Notes under the pieces: model-generated
The model's input: only the letters and a program-made list of their open reading frames with translations
Databases searched by the model: none
What the model was told of the DNA's origin: nothing
Part shown: positions 18,790 to 28,332 of the stretch, piece after piece
Position numbering within the stretch: position 1 is the stretch's first letter
How the letters are laid out: each line of letters begins with the position of its first letter
DNA from: Roseiarcus sp963822215
GTDB taxonomy: Bacteria > Pseudomonadota > Alphaproteobacteria > Rhizobiales > Beijerinckiaceae
NCBI GenBank assembly: GCA_963822215.1
Contig: CAWGGX010000008.1
Coordinates: forward strand, 310,001-374,000
Reading direction: 5' to 3'
DNA: 64,000 nucleotides
Made by a program: the position numbers and the translations under genes

Positions 18790-18985
18790 GTCGAGAGTTT
18801 CATTGTTCCTCCATGCAAGGGGGCCGCGCCTGGACCAACTGCCGCAACATCGCCGACCCAGCGCGACCGGCGCGTCCTTTGGGTCGAAGAGCATGGGCGC
18901 ATGAATTGGCAGAAGGCCTCCGGCTATAACATGCGTTCGAAGGTCGAGCGGCAGAATGTGCGTAGGATCGCGCGCTGCCGATCGT
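18790..18985 (+). pseudogene. C-terminal remnant of an IS5-family transposase
   Basis: In the frame that passes through 18799 and 18901 the sequence reads FIVPPCKG, then PTQRDRRVLWVEEHGRMNWQ and KASGYNMRSKVE. This resembles the region around the last catalytic residues of IS5/IS1031-type transposases (RDRHI...HGR..WQ...GY..R..VE). There is no intact reading frame on either side and no terminal repeats were found. It is a decayed fragment between holC and tRNA-Ser. Confidence 0.5.
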
Positions 18986-19029
18986 GTCTTTCTGTTTATC
19001 TATTTATTTCAATATGATAGTCGATAAAT
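18986..19029. other. Short spacer downstream of tRNA-Ser
   Basis: AT-rich stretch (tctgtttatctatttatttc) directly 3' of the tRNA-Ser on its own strand, where it could act as a run of U-rich or A-rich RNA for 3' processing or termination. No gene. Confidence 0.3.
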
Positions 19030-19119
19030 TGGCGGAGGGGGCGGGATTCGAACCCGCGATACGGTTTCCCGTATACACACTTTCCAGGCGTGCGCCTTCG
19101 ACCGCTCGGCCACCCCTCC
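19030..19119 (-). tRNA. tRNA-Ser (anticodon GGA), CCA encoded
   Basis: Read on the minus strand it begins GGAGGGGTGGCCGAGCGG and ends with CCCCTCC, discriminator G and an encoded CCA. The acceptor stem is seven perfect pairs. The anticodon loop contains GGA in the arm ...CCTGGAAAG. A long variable arm (GTATACGGGAAACCGTAT) marks it as class II. Length is 90 nt with CCA. Confidence 0.95.
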
Positions 19120-19525
19120 GGAACGCGTGGATTTCATCCAGCGCGAGCGAGGCGCATAGCACCGCCCGAGGCGCAGGCGCAAGCGGGGCGTAGCCAAAGC
19201 GGCCTCTCGATCGCGGTCGGCGTCAGCCGGGGCGCGGCGTGTTCGAAAAGCGAGGCGGCCGAGACATTTCAACGCGTTACGCTCCACTTTGTGACTCGCG
19301 CGGCGCGTGGAGGGGCGCCTTGCCACATTATTGCCATATTTTGAACCCGAGCAATCGAAAATTCCGCAATGATTTCAATAGCGCTGCGATCGTCGCAGGC
19401 AATCGGCGCCCTCGAACCGCGCCGCGTGACGCTTCACCGGGGCGCCGCTCTCCTCCCGCCGCCACAACAGCGGCGAAGGCCAAGCCCTCTGGCGCCGGGT
19501 ACCGCCCGATCTTAATTCTCAAGGC
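19120..19525. other. Intergenic region upstream of the sirtuin gene
   Basis: About 400 bases lie between the tRNA-Ser start and the sirtuin start. It must hold promoters for both. Small frames on either strand are arginine-rich shadows. No operator or repeat was recognised. Confidence 0.4.
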
Positions 19526-20383
19526 ATGGCGGAGTGTGGCGCTCTCGAACATTTCATTGGCCGTCATCGGCGGCTCTTCGTGCTCACTGGGGCCGGATGC
19601 AGCGCGCCATCGGGCATCCCCGACTATCGCGACGCCGAGGGCCAGTGGAAGCGCGCCCAGCCGATGACCTACCAGGCCTTCATGCAGAGCGGATCCGCGC
19701 GGCGGCGCTATTGGGCGCGCAGCCTCCTCGGCTGGCGGCGCTTTCGCGCGGCCGCCCCGAACGCTGCGCATCGCGCGCTCGCCCAGCTCGAGGCCTTGGG
19801 CAAGAGCGAGGGGCTCGTCACCCAGAACGTCGACCGTTTGCATCAGGCGGCCGGCAGCGAAAAGGTGATCGACCTGCACGGACGGCTCGACCGCGTCCGC
19901 TGCCTGGGCTGCGGCGCCCTCTCGCCGCGCGCGGAATTCCAGGAGACGCTCGCCCGCCTGAACCCCGCCTGGCTCGCGCTCGAGGCGGCCGACGCGCCGG
20001 ACGGCGACGCCGATCTCGACGGCGCCGATTTCGCAACCTTCGAGGTTCCAGCTTGCGGGGCCTGCGGCGGCGCGCTCAAGCCCGACGTCGTGTTCTTCGG
20101 CGAGAACGTGCCGCGCGAGCGGGTGGATGAGGCCACCGCCGATCTCGACGCCGCCGACGCCATGCTGGTCGTCGGCTCGTCCCTGATGGTCTATTCCGGG
20201 TACCGCTTCGCCGAGCGCGCCGCCGCGAGCGCCAAGCCGATCGCCGCCGTCAATCTCGGCCGCACGCGCGCCGATCCGCTGATCGCGCTGAAAGTCGAGG
20301 CGCCCTGCGAAGAGGCGCTGGCGTTTCTGCTGGTGGGCGATGGTGAACGATCCAGGGTCCGCGGCCGCCGCCAAGTGAGTTAG
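19526..20383 (+). CDS. NAD-dependent protein deacylase, Sir2 family
   Basis: 285 residues. Sirtuin motifs are in order: GAGCSAPSGIPDYRD near residue 21, TQNVDRLH near 98, HGRLDRVRCLGCG with the first zinc cysteines, CGACGG with the second pair, then KPDVVFFGENVP and VVGSSLMV. The two CxxC pairs make a complete zinc site. It removes acyl groups from lysines using NAD. The region between the cysteine pairs is longer than in CobB. No operon partner is visible. Confidence 0.93.
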   Translation: MAECGALEHFIGRHRRLFVLTGAGCSAPSGIPDYRDAEGQWKRAQPMTYQAFMQSGSARRRYWARSLLGWRRFRAAAPNAAHRALAQLEALGKSEGLVTQNVDRLHQAAGSEKVIDLHGRLDRVRCLGCGALSPRAEFQETLARLNPAWLALEAADAPDGDADLDGADFATFEVPACGACGGALKPDVVFFGENVPRERVDEATADLDAADAMLVVGSSLMVYSGYRFAERAAASAKPIAAVNLGRTRADPLIALKVEAPCEEALAFLLVGDGERSRVRGRRQVS

Positions 20384-20402
20384 CATCCGCTAGGCGCCCT
20401 CA

Positions 20403-21275
20403 TTATCCTTTTCGCTTGTCCCTCACGGCGGCTTTCGTTTTTGCGAGGTTGGCGTCTGCGGCGTTGTAATTGCGTTGGGCGACAAGAACGAAAATAGCGT
20501 CCAGCATCGTCAGCTGCGCGATACGGGCCGCAGCGTTCTCTCCCAGGAGCGGCGAACCCTGCGCGGTCGAGCAAATGACAACGTCCGCGATCTCGGCGAG
20601 AGGCGAACCCAGATAGTTCGTGACTGCGATCGTCCGGGCGCCGCTCTTGCGGGCGAGTTGGAGCGCCTCGATTGTCACCAAAGTCGAGCCGCTGTGGGAG
20701 AAGCCGATCGCGACATCGGCCGTCCCGAGTAAGGACGCTGACATCGGCATCATATGCGCGTCGTCGTAAACCGAAGCCCGAACGCCTATCCGGAGGAACT
20801 TGTGCGCCACGTCGCGTGCGATCTGCGCTGAGCCGCCGACACCGTAGAAATCCCTCTGCCGAGCGCCGGCGATGAAGTCCGCGGCGCGGTCGTAGGCTTC
20901 GATGTCCGCAATCGCCAGTGTTTCCTCGAGCGCCTGGATGGAGCCGCGGAAGACCTTGTTAACGATCTCTCGCGGGCTGTCGTCCGGCGACAGTTCCTCC
21001 CGCATTTCCGCGACCGACGCCCTGGCGTAGTCCACGACGCTCTGCCGGAAGTCGCGATATCCGGCGAAGCCAAGTTTCTTCGCGATCTTGACGACCATGG
21101 CCTCCGAAACGCCCGCGTCGTCGGCGACCACTTTCAGTGCGGTCTCGTGACTGAAATCCCGTCTGGCCATCACAGAATCGACGACCTTGGCCTCCAGCGG
21201 GGTCAAGTGGGGCTTCATCATACGGATCTTGGGTCCAATTGACTTTGGATCCGTAACATCCGCTATCGACACCAC
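20403..21275 (-). CDS. RpiR/MurR-family transcriptional regulator
   Basis: 290 residues. The N-terminal HTH_6 domain covers about 22-95, with FSHETALKVVADDAGVSEAM and KKLGFAGYRDFRQ. The C-terminal SIS sugar-phosphate-binding domain covers about 135-265, with FYGVGGSAQIARD and GFSHSGSTL. It is divergent from the sugar isomerase/ABC/kinase cluster and is the obvious candidate regulator of that locus, sensing a sugar phosphate. The convergent sirtuin ends 20 bases away. Confidence 0.9.
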   Translation of the reverse strand: MVSIADVTDPKSIGPKIRMMKPHLTPLEAKVVDSVMARRDFSHETALKVVADDAGVSEAMVVKIAKKLGFAGYRDFRQSVVDYARASVAEMREELSPDDSPREIVNKVFRGSIQALEETLAIADIEAYDRAADFIAGARQRDFYGVGGSAQIARDVAHKFLRIGVRASVYDDAHMMPMSASLLGTADVAIGFSHSGSTLVTIEALQLARKSGARTIAVTNYLGSPLAEIADVVICSTAQGSPLLGENAAARIAQLTMLDAIFVLVAQRNYNAADANLAKTKAAVRDKRKG

Positions 21276-21594
21276 TCGTCGCTCCTCTAAGTGCGCGTCG
21301 CCGCTTCTCCAAAGAGAGGCCGCGCCTGCAGCGCTCGAAACGGGTTTTCACCTCCCTACGCGCTTTCGCTCGGAACAGCGAACGCTTTGACGCGCCACGC
21401 GGACGCTTTCCCTTTCCACCCAAAGGTCGATTCGGGGAATCCATATTTTCCAGTTTTTAGTTTACCGGATTACGAACGAAACCGCAAGTTGTAATCGCAA
21501 TCAAGGCCGAGAATTGTGGACGTGTCGGCTTTGCCAGATTTTTTAGGCGGTCGGTAATTTATCACTTTACAAATCCACGAAATGTCGTAATGTC
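21276..21594. promoter_or_regulatory. Divergent control region of the sugar locus
   Basis: 319 bases between the RpiR-type regulator and the isomerase gene. The right half is AT-rich, with gattttttaggcggtcgg and atttatcactttacaaat, and probably contains the catabolic promoter. RpiR operators are palindromic but none could be fixed by eye. Confidence 0.45.
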
Positions 21595-22140
21595 ATGACA
21601 CAAACCAACGGAAGTCACATGCCAAGGAGAGCCCCGGTGCAGCCCGAGACCCTACGCTTTGCGACCCGCCTCAACTCGTTCGGATCAAAGCCGCACGCGT
21701 ACTGGCCTCAGGGGCACGGCAAGCCGAGCCCGATTGAGCTCGCCGAACGCGCCTCCAAGGCGGATGGCCTTACGGACGTCGACCTCAATTACCCCGACCA
21801 TTTGGGGAACGACCCCCGGGCCACCGGCAAAGCCATTGGCGACCTGGGGCTCACGGTGAACGGGCTGGCGATGCGCTACTATTCCAACCCAGCCTTCAAG
21901 ATCGGCGCCTTCACCAACCCGGACCCCGCCGTTCGCCGCGAAGCGATCGACCTCACGAAGCGCGGAATCGACGCAGCCCGCGAGGCGGGCTCCAATCTGA
22001 TGACGCTATGGCTCGGGCAGGACGGCTTTGACTATGCCTTTCAGGCCAACTACGCGCGTCTCTGGGCCGATGAGATCGATGGCATCCGCGAGGTCGCGGA
22101 GCACGATCCAGCTTGCCTCATCAGAGTCCGTCCGGAGACT

Positions 22141-22979
22141 TCATGAGGGATTACAGAGTTTTCTGAGCATCAGGCGGATTGAGGCGAGCCGCAGGAAGGC
22201 GAGGGCGTTGTGGCTGAGGTTTTCCCAGTCCTTGGCGAGGCGGCGGCAGCGACCCAGCCAACCGATGGTGCGTTCGACGATCCATCGTTTGTGGACGACG
22301 AGGAAGCCTTTGGCGCGATCGGAACGGCGCACGATTTCGGTGGCGAGGCCCGGCATGACGCGCGCCAAGCCGTCATGGAAAACCGGTCCGGCGTAGGCGC
22401 TGTCGGCGAACAGCTTCTCGAGGAACGGGAACTGTCCGAACATTGTGGACAAGAGCATCAGTCCGCCGTCGCGATCCTGAACATTGGCGGAGGTGACCAG
22501 CGCGTGCAGCAGCAGACCCAACGTATCGACGAGGATGTGGCGCTTCTTGCCCTTGATCAGCTTGCCGGCGTCGAACCCATGCGGATCGATGCAGGCCCCC
22601 CTTTTTCCGCGCTTTTCACGCTCTGGCTATCGACGATACAGGCGGTGGGGCTGGCCTCGCGGTCATTCTGCTCGCGGCATTTGACGTAGAGCGCGTAGTG
22701 CATCCTCTCCAATGTGCCGTCGTGGCTCCACAGGCAAAAGTAGCCGTTCACCGTGCTGCGCGGCGGCAGGTCTTTCGGCATGTAGCGCCACTGGCATCCG
22801 GTGCTCAGGACGTACATCACGCCGTTCACCACCTCGCGCATGTCGACGCGCCGCTTGCCGCCGCCATGCCTGACGGGCGGGATCAGCGGGCCGATATGCC
22901 GCCATTCCGCGTCGGTCAGATCGCTCGGATAGCGCAGCTGGTCGCGGTTGTAGAGAGGACGGTTTTCCGGTGTCCACAT
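22141..22979 (-). CDS. IS427-type transposase, two frames joined by a -1 shift
   Basis: OrfA starts MWTPENRPLYNRDQLRYPS at 22979 and carries the N-terminal DUF4096-like part and the first catalytic aspartate (ACIVDSQSVK). OrfB continues KGKKRHILVDTLGLLL, LFADSAYAGP and WIVERTIGWLGRCRRLAKD, giving the remaining D and E residues. The frames meet at a homopolymeric run. A -1 slip there gives a continuous 279-residue DDE transposase, as expected for this group. The end of orfB lies 17 bases from the left end of the element. Confidence 0.85.
22594..22608 (-). other. Probable programmed -1 frameshift site in the transposase
   Basis: On the coding strand the sequence is GGAAAAAGGGGGGCC: five A then six G. 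Before it the frame reads SVKSAEK; after a -1 slip it reads GACIDPHGFDAGK, matching full-length IS5-family transposases. The zero frame ends soon after. The homopolymer heptamers fit known slippery sequences. Confidence 0.7.
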
Positions 22980-23655
22980 AGGGCGCCTCACGAATCGACG
23001 CCACAGGGGATCATACCAGAGTCGTGCTCCTCAAGCGGTTTTCTCAACCCCCGACAACCGACTCAAACAACTCGCAGAGTCCCCGGACGGACACTCAGCA
23101 TCGAATACAAGCCCAACGAGCCGCGCTCCTACAGCCTGATGCCCGACTGCGCGACCACTCTGCTCGCGCTTAAGGAAATTAACCTGCCGAACCTCGGCGT
23201 TACGCTCGATTTCGCTCATGTGCTCTACGCGGACGAGCAGCCGGCCTTCGCCGCGGCGCTTATCGGCCGCTATAGCCGCATTCTCGGCCTGCACCTCAAT
23301 GACGGCTACGCGAAGCGCGACGACGGTCTCATGGTCGGAGCGGTCCATTCCATCCAGACCATCGAACTCCTGCGGCAGGTCTATTCAGACGGGTTCGACG
23401 GGCCGATCTACTTCGACACCTTTCCCGATCTGACCGGTCTCGACCCAGTCCGCGGATGCGAGGCCAACATCGCGACCGTGAAGTCGATGCTGAACATCGT
23501 CCGGAAACTCGACGGGGACAACCAGCTTAGCGCAGCGTTTGCGCAGCAGGACGCCGTCAAGACGCAATCCATCGTTCGCTCGGCAATGTTTGGCAATACG
23601 CCTAGCTAACGACGGGTAAACCCCAGCAAACTGTGAAGCTTGGAGGAAATGTGTG

Positions 23656-24711
23656 ATGTTGAAGTCGATATTGCTGTCCGGCGTGATGTTCCTCGCTATT
23701 GCCGCGGCGCAGGCGCAGGATCTAAAGCCCCTCAATTCCGACACCGAGCCGGACCGGATCGACTGGAGCCAGCTGACGGCGAAGTTCGGTCCCTTTCCCA
23801 AGATGCCGGCCGGAACGAAGGCTGGAGCAGTCTCCAAGACGCTCACGAACGAATACAGGCGCCTCCTCGGCGAGGGCTACCAAAACTTCGGCAAAAAGGT
23901 CGGGGTTCCGGTGGCCTACCAGGCCGCCCAGAGCGAGGGCGATCAACTCGGTCAACTCTCGATCGCTGAGACGATGATCACACAGGGCGCGAGCGTCCTC
24001 CTCGTATCGCCCCAGACCAACTCCAATCTCGAACCTGCGATGGGCGAAGCAAAGGCTGCCGGGATTCCCGTTCTAAACGTGAACGACGCCGTCATTCCCA
24101 TGGCCACTCATTACGTCGGAAATGTCCAGCGCGATAACGGAGTGCGAGTCGCCAAGTGGTTTCTGGCGAACCGGCCGCAGGGCGGCAAGGTGGCCGTGAT
24201 CGAAGGACAGGCCGGCGTCTACGCGGCGGGACAGCGCACTGACGGCTTCAAGTCCACGATCACCGCCGGCGGAGACAAGTTCCAGGTCGTGGCGAGCGTT
24301 CCGGGCAACTGGGACAGACAGCTCTCCTACAACTCGGCCACGACAATTCTCCAGCAGCACCCTGATCTCATCGGCTTCTATTGCAACAACGACACCATGG
24401 CGCTCGGCGTCGTCGAAGCGGTGAAGAATGCCGGCCTGCTTGGCAAGGTCGTCGTATTCGGGACCGATGGGATCTCGGACGCCTACGCTTCGATCCGGGC
24501 TGGCGAGTTGACCGGGACGGTCGACAGCTTCCCGGTTCTGACCGGTGAAGTCGCGTTGGAAACAGCGCTCCGCATCGTCGCAAAGGAAGACCTCCCCCGC
24601 GTGGTCGCGACGCCGCAAGCCTTGATCACCAAGGACAATGTCGAGCGCTACAAGGGGCAAGGGGTCGACGTTCGGGCAGTCCTCGAACAAGACGCCAAGT
24701 CCGGCCAATAA
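23656..24711 (+). CDS. Sugar ABC transporter periplasmic substrate-binding protein
   Basis: 351 residues from the ATG at 23656, with GGAGGAAA just upstream. The signal peptide is short (about 20 residues, ending AAAQAQ). The fold is the RbsB-like periplasmic-binding protein type I, with LLVSPQTNSNLEPAM, VIEGQAGVYAAGQRTDGF and FYCNNDTMALGVVEAV. It is the first gene of a CUT2-type (ribose-type) transporter. The sugar is not identifiable. It is intact, unlike the isomerase before it and the permease after. Confidence 0.88.
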   Translation: MLKSILLSGVMFLAIAAAQAQDLKPLNSDTEPDRIDWSQLTAKFGPFPKMPAGTKAGAVSKTLTNEYRRLLGEGYQNFGKKVGVPVAYQAAQSEGDQLGQLSIAETMITQGASVLLVSPQTNSNLEPAMGEAKAAGIPVLNVNDAVIPMATHYVGNVQRDNGVRVAKWFLANRPQGGKVAVIEGQAGVYAAGQRTDGFKSTITAGGDKFQVVASVPGNWDRQLSYNSATTILQQHPDLIGFYCNNDTMALGVVEAVKNAGLLGKVVVFGTDGISDAYASIRAGELTGTVDSFPVLTGEVALETALRIVAKEDLPRVVATPQALITKDNVERYKGQGVDVRAVLEQDAKSGQ

Positions 24712-24770
24712 GCGAATGCGGCTGCCGGCAAACCGGCAGCCGCCCTTCCTTCCTCTAAAGGTCACCTCCC

Positions 24771-26276
24771 ATGGCTGAGGCAACGCTGCGGCTCGATATC
24801 GAGCGTGTGACAAAGACATTTCCCGGGGTCAAGGCGCTGAGCGATATGTCGCTGCGCGTTCGTCCGGGTGAGGTTCACGGTCTCCTTGGCGAGAACGGCG
24901 CGGGGAAGTCGACGCTCCTTCGCACGATGTGCGGCGTGTTGAAACCGAACGCCGGCACGATCACGCTCGACGGCCAGGTTCTGACGCTGCGCGGCCCCCT
25001 CGACGCTCGCCGGGCCGGGATCGCGATGATCCACCAGGAGCTTCAGCAGGTCCGCGAGCTCACGGTCGCTCAAAACATGTTCCTCGGTCGCTCGCTGCGT
25101 CGCGGCTCCGTGTTCGTCGACCGCGCCGCCCAGGAGAAAGCCGCCGCTCAAGCGCTCGCGGCCCTAGATCCCTCGATCCGCCCCGACGCGCAGATCAAAA
25201 CCCTCAAGGTCGCTCAGCGGCAGATTGTCGAGATCGGCCGGGCGCTGCTCGAGAACGCGCGCATCATCGCGATGGACGAGCCGACATCCAGCCTGACCCC
25301 AAGCGAGTTCGAGCGTCTCGCCGTCGTGATCGCCGACCTCGCGGCGCGAGGGGTTTCCATCATCTACGTCTCCCACAAGATGGACGAGGTGTTCAAGGTT
25401 TGCAGCCGGGCGACCATCATGCGCGACGGGCAGCTTGTGGGCGAAGTTGACCTAAGAGAGACGACCGAGAGCGCTGTTGTCGCCATGATGGTCGGGCGAG
25501 AGCTTGCGGTCGCTCACCACCGCTCCTCCGCGACCCCCGAAACCGTCCTCTCGGTGAATGGTCTGACCTCGGGGACCAAGGTCGTGGACGCGACCTTCGA
25601 ACTCCGGCGCGGCGAGGTTCTCGGGATTGCCGGACTGATCGGCGCTGGCCGAACGGAACTGCTGCGCCTGATCGCCGGAGCGGACAGGCCGTCCTCGGGA
25701 TCAATCACGCTGAACGGCAAGCAGCTCACCAAACGGGGCACACGGGCCGCCATTGCCGCAGGCATCGGCCTCGCGCCGGAGGAACGGAAGCGGGAGGGAA
25801 TCATCCCTCAACGCTCGGTGGTGAACAATGTCGCGCTGCCCTCGATGAAGCACTTTGCCCCGCGCGGTCTCATACGGCGCCGATTGCTTCGCAAGGAGGC
25901 GACCGAGATCCTGACCAACATCAATCTGCGTCCGCTTCAGATCGACCGGCCGATCCGCCTCTTCTCCGGCGGAAACCAGCAGAAGGCAATCGTCGCCCGT
26001 TGGATCGCGGCGAATTGCCAGATCCTCCTGTTCGACGAGCCGACGCGCGGCATCGACATCGGAGCGAAGGCCGAGATTTACAGCCTTATCGAACGCCTCG
26101 CAGCGGAGGGCAAATCGATCGTCGTCGTCTCCTCGGAGCTGCCGGAGATCATCCGAGTCGCAGATCGCGTGCTTGTCATGCGTCAGGGGCGGATCGCGGC
26201 TCAGCTCGAGCGCAACGAACTGAGCGAGCAGGCCATCGTCGCGCACGCGGTCCCCCAAACCTCTGTTTCCAACTAA
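24771..26276 (+). CDS. Sugar ABC transporter ATP-binding protein, two nucleotide-binding domains
   Basis: 501 residues with the duplicated ABC domains of the RbsA/XylG class. The first domain has Walker A GENGAGKST and Walker B IIAMDEPTSSL. The second has a degenerate Walker A GLIGAGRTEL, the signature LFSGGNQQKAIVARW and Walker B LLFDEPTRGIDIG. It energises the CUT2 transporter. It is followed 36 bases later by the permease. Confidence 0.92.
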   Translation: MAEATLRLDIERVTKTFPGVKALSDMSLRVRPGEVHGLLGENGAGKSTLLRTMCGVLKPNAGTITLDGQVLTLRGPLDARRAGIAMIHQELQQVRELTVAQNMFLGRSLRRGSVFVDRAAQEKAAAQALAALDPSIRPDAQIKTLKVAQRQIVEIGRALLENARIIAMDEPTSSLTPSEFERLAVVIADLAARGVSIIYVSHKMDEVFKVCSRATIMRDGQLVGEVDLRETTESAVVAMMVGRELAVAHHRSSATPETVLSVNGLTSGTKVVDATFELRRGEVLGIAGLIGAGRTELLRLIAGADRPSSGSITLNGKQLTKRGTRAAIAAGIGLAPEERKREGIIPQRSVVNNVALPSMKHFAPRGLIRRRLLRKEATEILTNINLRPLQIDRPIRLFSGGNQQKAIVARWIAANCQILLFDEPTRGIDIGAKAEIYSLIERLAAEGKSIVVVSSELPEIIRVADRVLVMRQGRIAAQLERNELSEQAIVAHAVPQTSVSN

Positions 26277-26312
26277 CCGGCGCAAAGCGCCCCCATTCGA
26301 GGGAGAGAAACC

Positions 26313-27291
26313 ACGTCGATCAGCACTCCGGCGGCTTCCGCGACCCCGGATTCCTTTCCCGGGTTCCGCGTGAATGTTCGCGACTTTGGCACCGTGGTTG
26401 GGTTGCTCCTGATCTTCGCCGTATTCGCGCTCATCGCGCCAGGATTTCTCTCCGAACGAAATCTGATGAACGTGCTCCTGCAATCGAGCATCAACGCCTG
26501 CGTCGCCCTGGGCATGACGCTGGTCATCATTTCGGGCGGCATCGATCTTTCGGTCGGACCCACGGCCGCCCTGTCCGCAGTCCTGTCGGCTGCCTTGATG
26601 GTGGCGGGCGTGCCGCCGGCGATTGCGATCATCGCGGGCATCGCCCTCGGAGCGGCCTGTGGGTTCATCAATGGCGCTCTGGTTGCGTTCGGAGGAACTC
26701 CAGCCGTTCATTGTGACCCTTGGAACGCTGAGCACCTATCGGGCCTTGGCGCTCATCTTCACCGGCGGCAATCCGATCCTGGGCGTGCCGGCTGGATTCC
26801 GTGCGGTCGCCAACGGATACTTTTTCGGCATCCCGGCCTCCGTGATCGTGGTGATTGTGGTGGCTCTCATTGCCTTCATCCTTCTGCGCAAGACGCCGTT
26901 CGGCGAATATCTGCTCGCAGTCGGTGGTAACGAAGAGGCGGCTCATATTGCCGGCGTGCCGAACGCGCTCACCAAGATTGGCGCCTATGTTCTATCCGGC
27001 GTGCTGGCCGCGTTGGCTGCGCTGATCCTGATCGGACGCCTTGGCGCGGCGGAGCCGATCCTTGGCAATCTGTGGGAGCTCGATGCGATCGCTGCGGCGG
27101 CTATCGGCGGCGCGTCGCTGATGGGTGGCAAGGGGAGCATCAGTGGCACGTTGCTTGGCGCTATCATTCTCGGGGCCATGAGAAACGGGTTGACGCTCCT
27201 CAATGTCCAGGCTTTCTACCAGCTTCTCGCAACTGGCTTGATCATCCTTTTCGCCATGCTCATTGATCGCGCCACTCGGGGCCGGTCATGA
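26313..27291 (+). pseudogene. Sugar ABC transporter permease (RbsC-like), frameshifted
   Basis: Two overlapping frames encode one RbsC-type permease: the first through FINGALVAFGG, the second from LQPFIVTLGTLSTYRALALI to the end. They join if one extra base near 26696 is removed from ggaggaactc. The natural start also looks damaged. A good GGGAGAG sits before ACG at 26313, where in-frame STPAASATPDSFPGF-type sequence begins, while the first standard start is the internal GTG at 26370. It has many hydrophobic helices and the EAA-like GNEEAAHIAGVP motif. Either the gene is dead or the read carries an error. Confidence 0.75.
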
Positions 27292-28205
27292 GCGCGCCGA
27301 AAGCTGATGGAGGCGACGCGAAGGTCAGTTCCATCGTGGTCGTCGGCAGCCTGCACTACGACATCATGGTCGACGCGCCGGATCGCCCCCGAAAAGGAGA
27401 GACCGTCGCGGGACTCAGCTGGTCACCGAAGTTTGGCGGCAAGGGGGGCAATCAGGCCCTCGCCGCCCAAGGCCAGGGCGTTCCGACCGCGATGGTCGGG
27501 GCCGTCGGCAGCGACGATTTTGGAGCGTCGCTGCTGGCTGGGCTCGATCGAGGAGGCGTCGATCGCTCGGCGGTCGCCACCTTGCCGGGCGTGCGTTCCG
27601 GCATGAGCGTTGCGATCTTCGACGCCGAGGGCGATTACGGCGCCGTGATCGTCTCAGGGGCAAATCTCGCGATAAGGGCGGACCAAGCTCACGACGACCT
27701 ATTGCAATCCGCGAAGGTCCTGATCCTGCAGAATGAGATTCCGGAAGCGATCAACGAGGACGTCGCGCGGCGAGCTAGGCATTTTGGCGTCAAAACAATT
27801 CTCAACGCTGCTCCCGCACGGGCGTTCGAGACGGCGTTGCCTGGCTATGTCGACATCCTCATTGTCAACGCCATCGAGGCTGAGATGCTGGGTTCGATGC
27901 CTGTGCATTCATTGGCCGATGCTGAAAGGGCGGCGGAGGCCTTGACGTCTCGGTTTGCCGCCGTGGTGGTGACCGCCGGCGGAGACGGCTCAGCGTTTCA
28001 GGACGAGGCTGGCGACAAAGTCTCCCTTCCCGGCATTCCTGTCAAAGTGCAAAGCACACACGGAGCCGGAGACATGTTCGTGGGAACGCTCGCGGCCAGG
28101 CTCGCTTTGGGGGACGACGTGCGCACGGCTCTTGGCGTCGCCAACCAGGAGGCCGCGAAACTGGTGAGTACGCCTGAGCGTGAACGGACCGTTCGATGTG
28201 GCTGA
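27288..28205 (+). CDS. PfkB-family sugar kinase, ribokinase-like
   Basis: 305 residues. The N-terminal SIVVVGSLHYDIMVDAPDRP and FGGKGGNQALAAQGQG (PfkB signature 1) are clear. Near the end STHGAGDMFVGTLAARLALG replaces the usual DTxGAGD with HGAGD, keeping the catalytic aspartate. It phosphorylates the imported sugar or its isomer. It overlaps the permease stop as ATGA. The C-terminus is slightly short and ends in an arginine-rich tail. Confidence 0.88.
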   Translation: MSAPKADGGDAKVSSIVVVGSLHYDIMVDAPDRPRKGETVAGLSWSPKFGGKGGNQALAAQGQGVPTAMVGAVGSDDFGASLLAGLDRGGVDRSAVATLPGVRSGMSVAIFDAEGDYGAVIVSGANLAIRADQAHDDLLQSAKVLILQNEIPEAINEDVARRARHFGVKTILNAAPARAFETALPGYVDILIVNAIEAEMLGSMPVHSLADAERAAEALTSRFAAVVVTAGGDGSAFQDEAGDKVSLPGIPVKVQSTHGAGDMFVGTLAARLALGDDVRTALGVANQEAAKLVSTPERERTVRCG

Positions 28206-28332
28206 GTTCGGACGCTGAACCAGATTGACTTCGGCCTGCGCCTGAACCCCTTTATGGCGCTGGCAGTCGCGTCCTGGGTCGCCGCTCGGTAAATTGGACA
28301 ACGCTTATCGGCTCCCCGGCGCCCGCCGCCGC

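Larger units (their letters stand above)
22124..23094 (-). mobile_element. IS5-family (IS427-group-like) insertion sequence, 971 bp
   Basis: Boundaries were set by imperfect terminal inverted repeats (left GAGTCCGTCCGGAGACT, right read inward GTGTCCGTCCGGGGACT) and flanking TCA direct repeats at 22121..22123 and 23095..23097. The TCA fits the TNA targets of the IS427 group. It carries one transposase in two overlapping frames on the minus strand. Excising the element plus one TCA restores the isomerase frame exactly. Confidence 0.88.
21595..23609 (+). pseudogene. Sugar phosphate isomerase/epimerase (TIM barrel), split by an IS
   Basis: The reading frame 21595..22123 stops shortly inside an insertion sequence and resumes at 23098..23609. 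Joining the two parts across a 3-bp TCA target duplication gives an intact 346-residue protein running ...HDPACLI then SIEYKPNEPRSYSL. The protein is a xylose-isomerase-like TIM barrel with EYKPNEPR and DFAHVLYADE metal-site segments and HLNDGYAKRDDG. It is the first gene of an RpiR-regulated sugar uptake cluster. The insertion adds 974 bases (2 modulo 3), so no functional product is expected. Confidence 0.85.

Noticed and set aside
18707..18904. Small 65-residue plus-strand gene
   Set aside because: It is out of frame with the IS5-transposase-like remnant that occupies the same DNA and has no family match.
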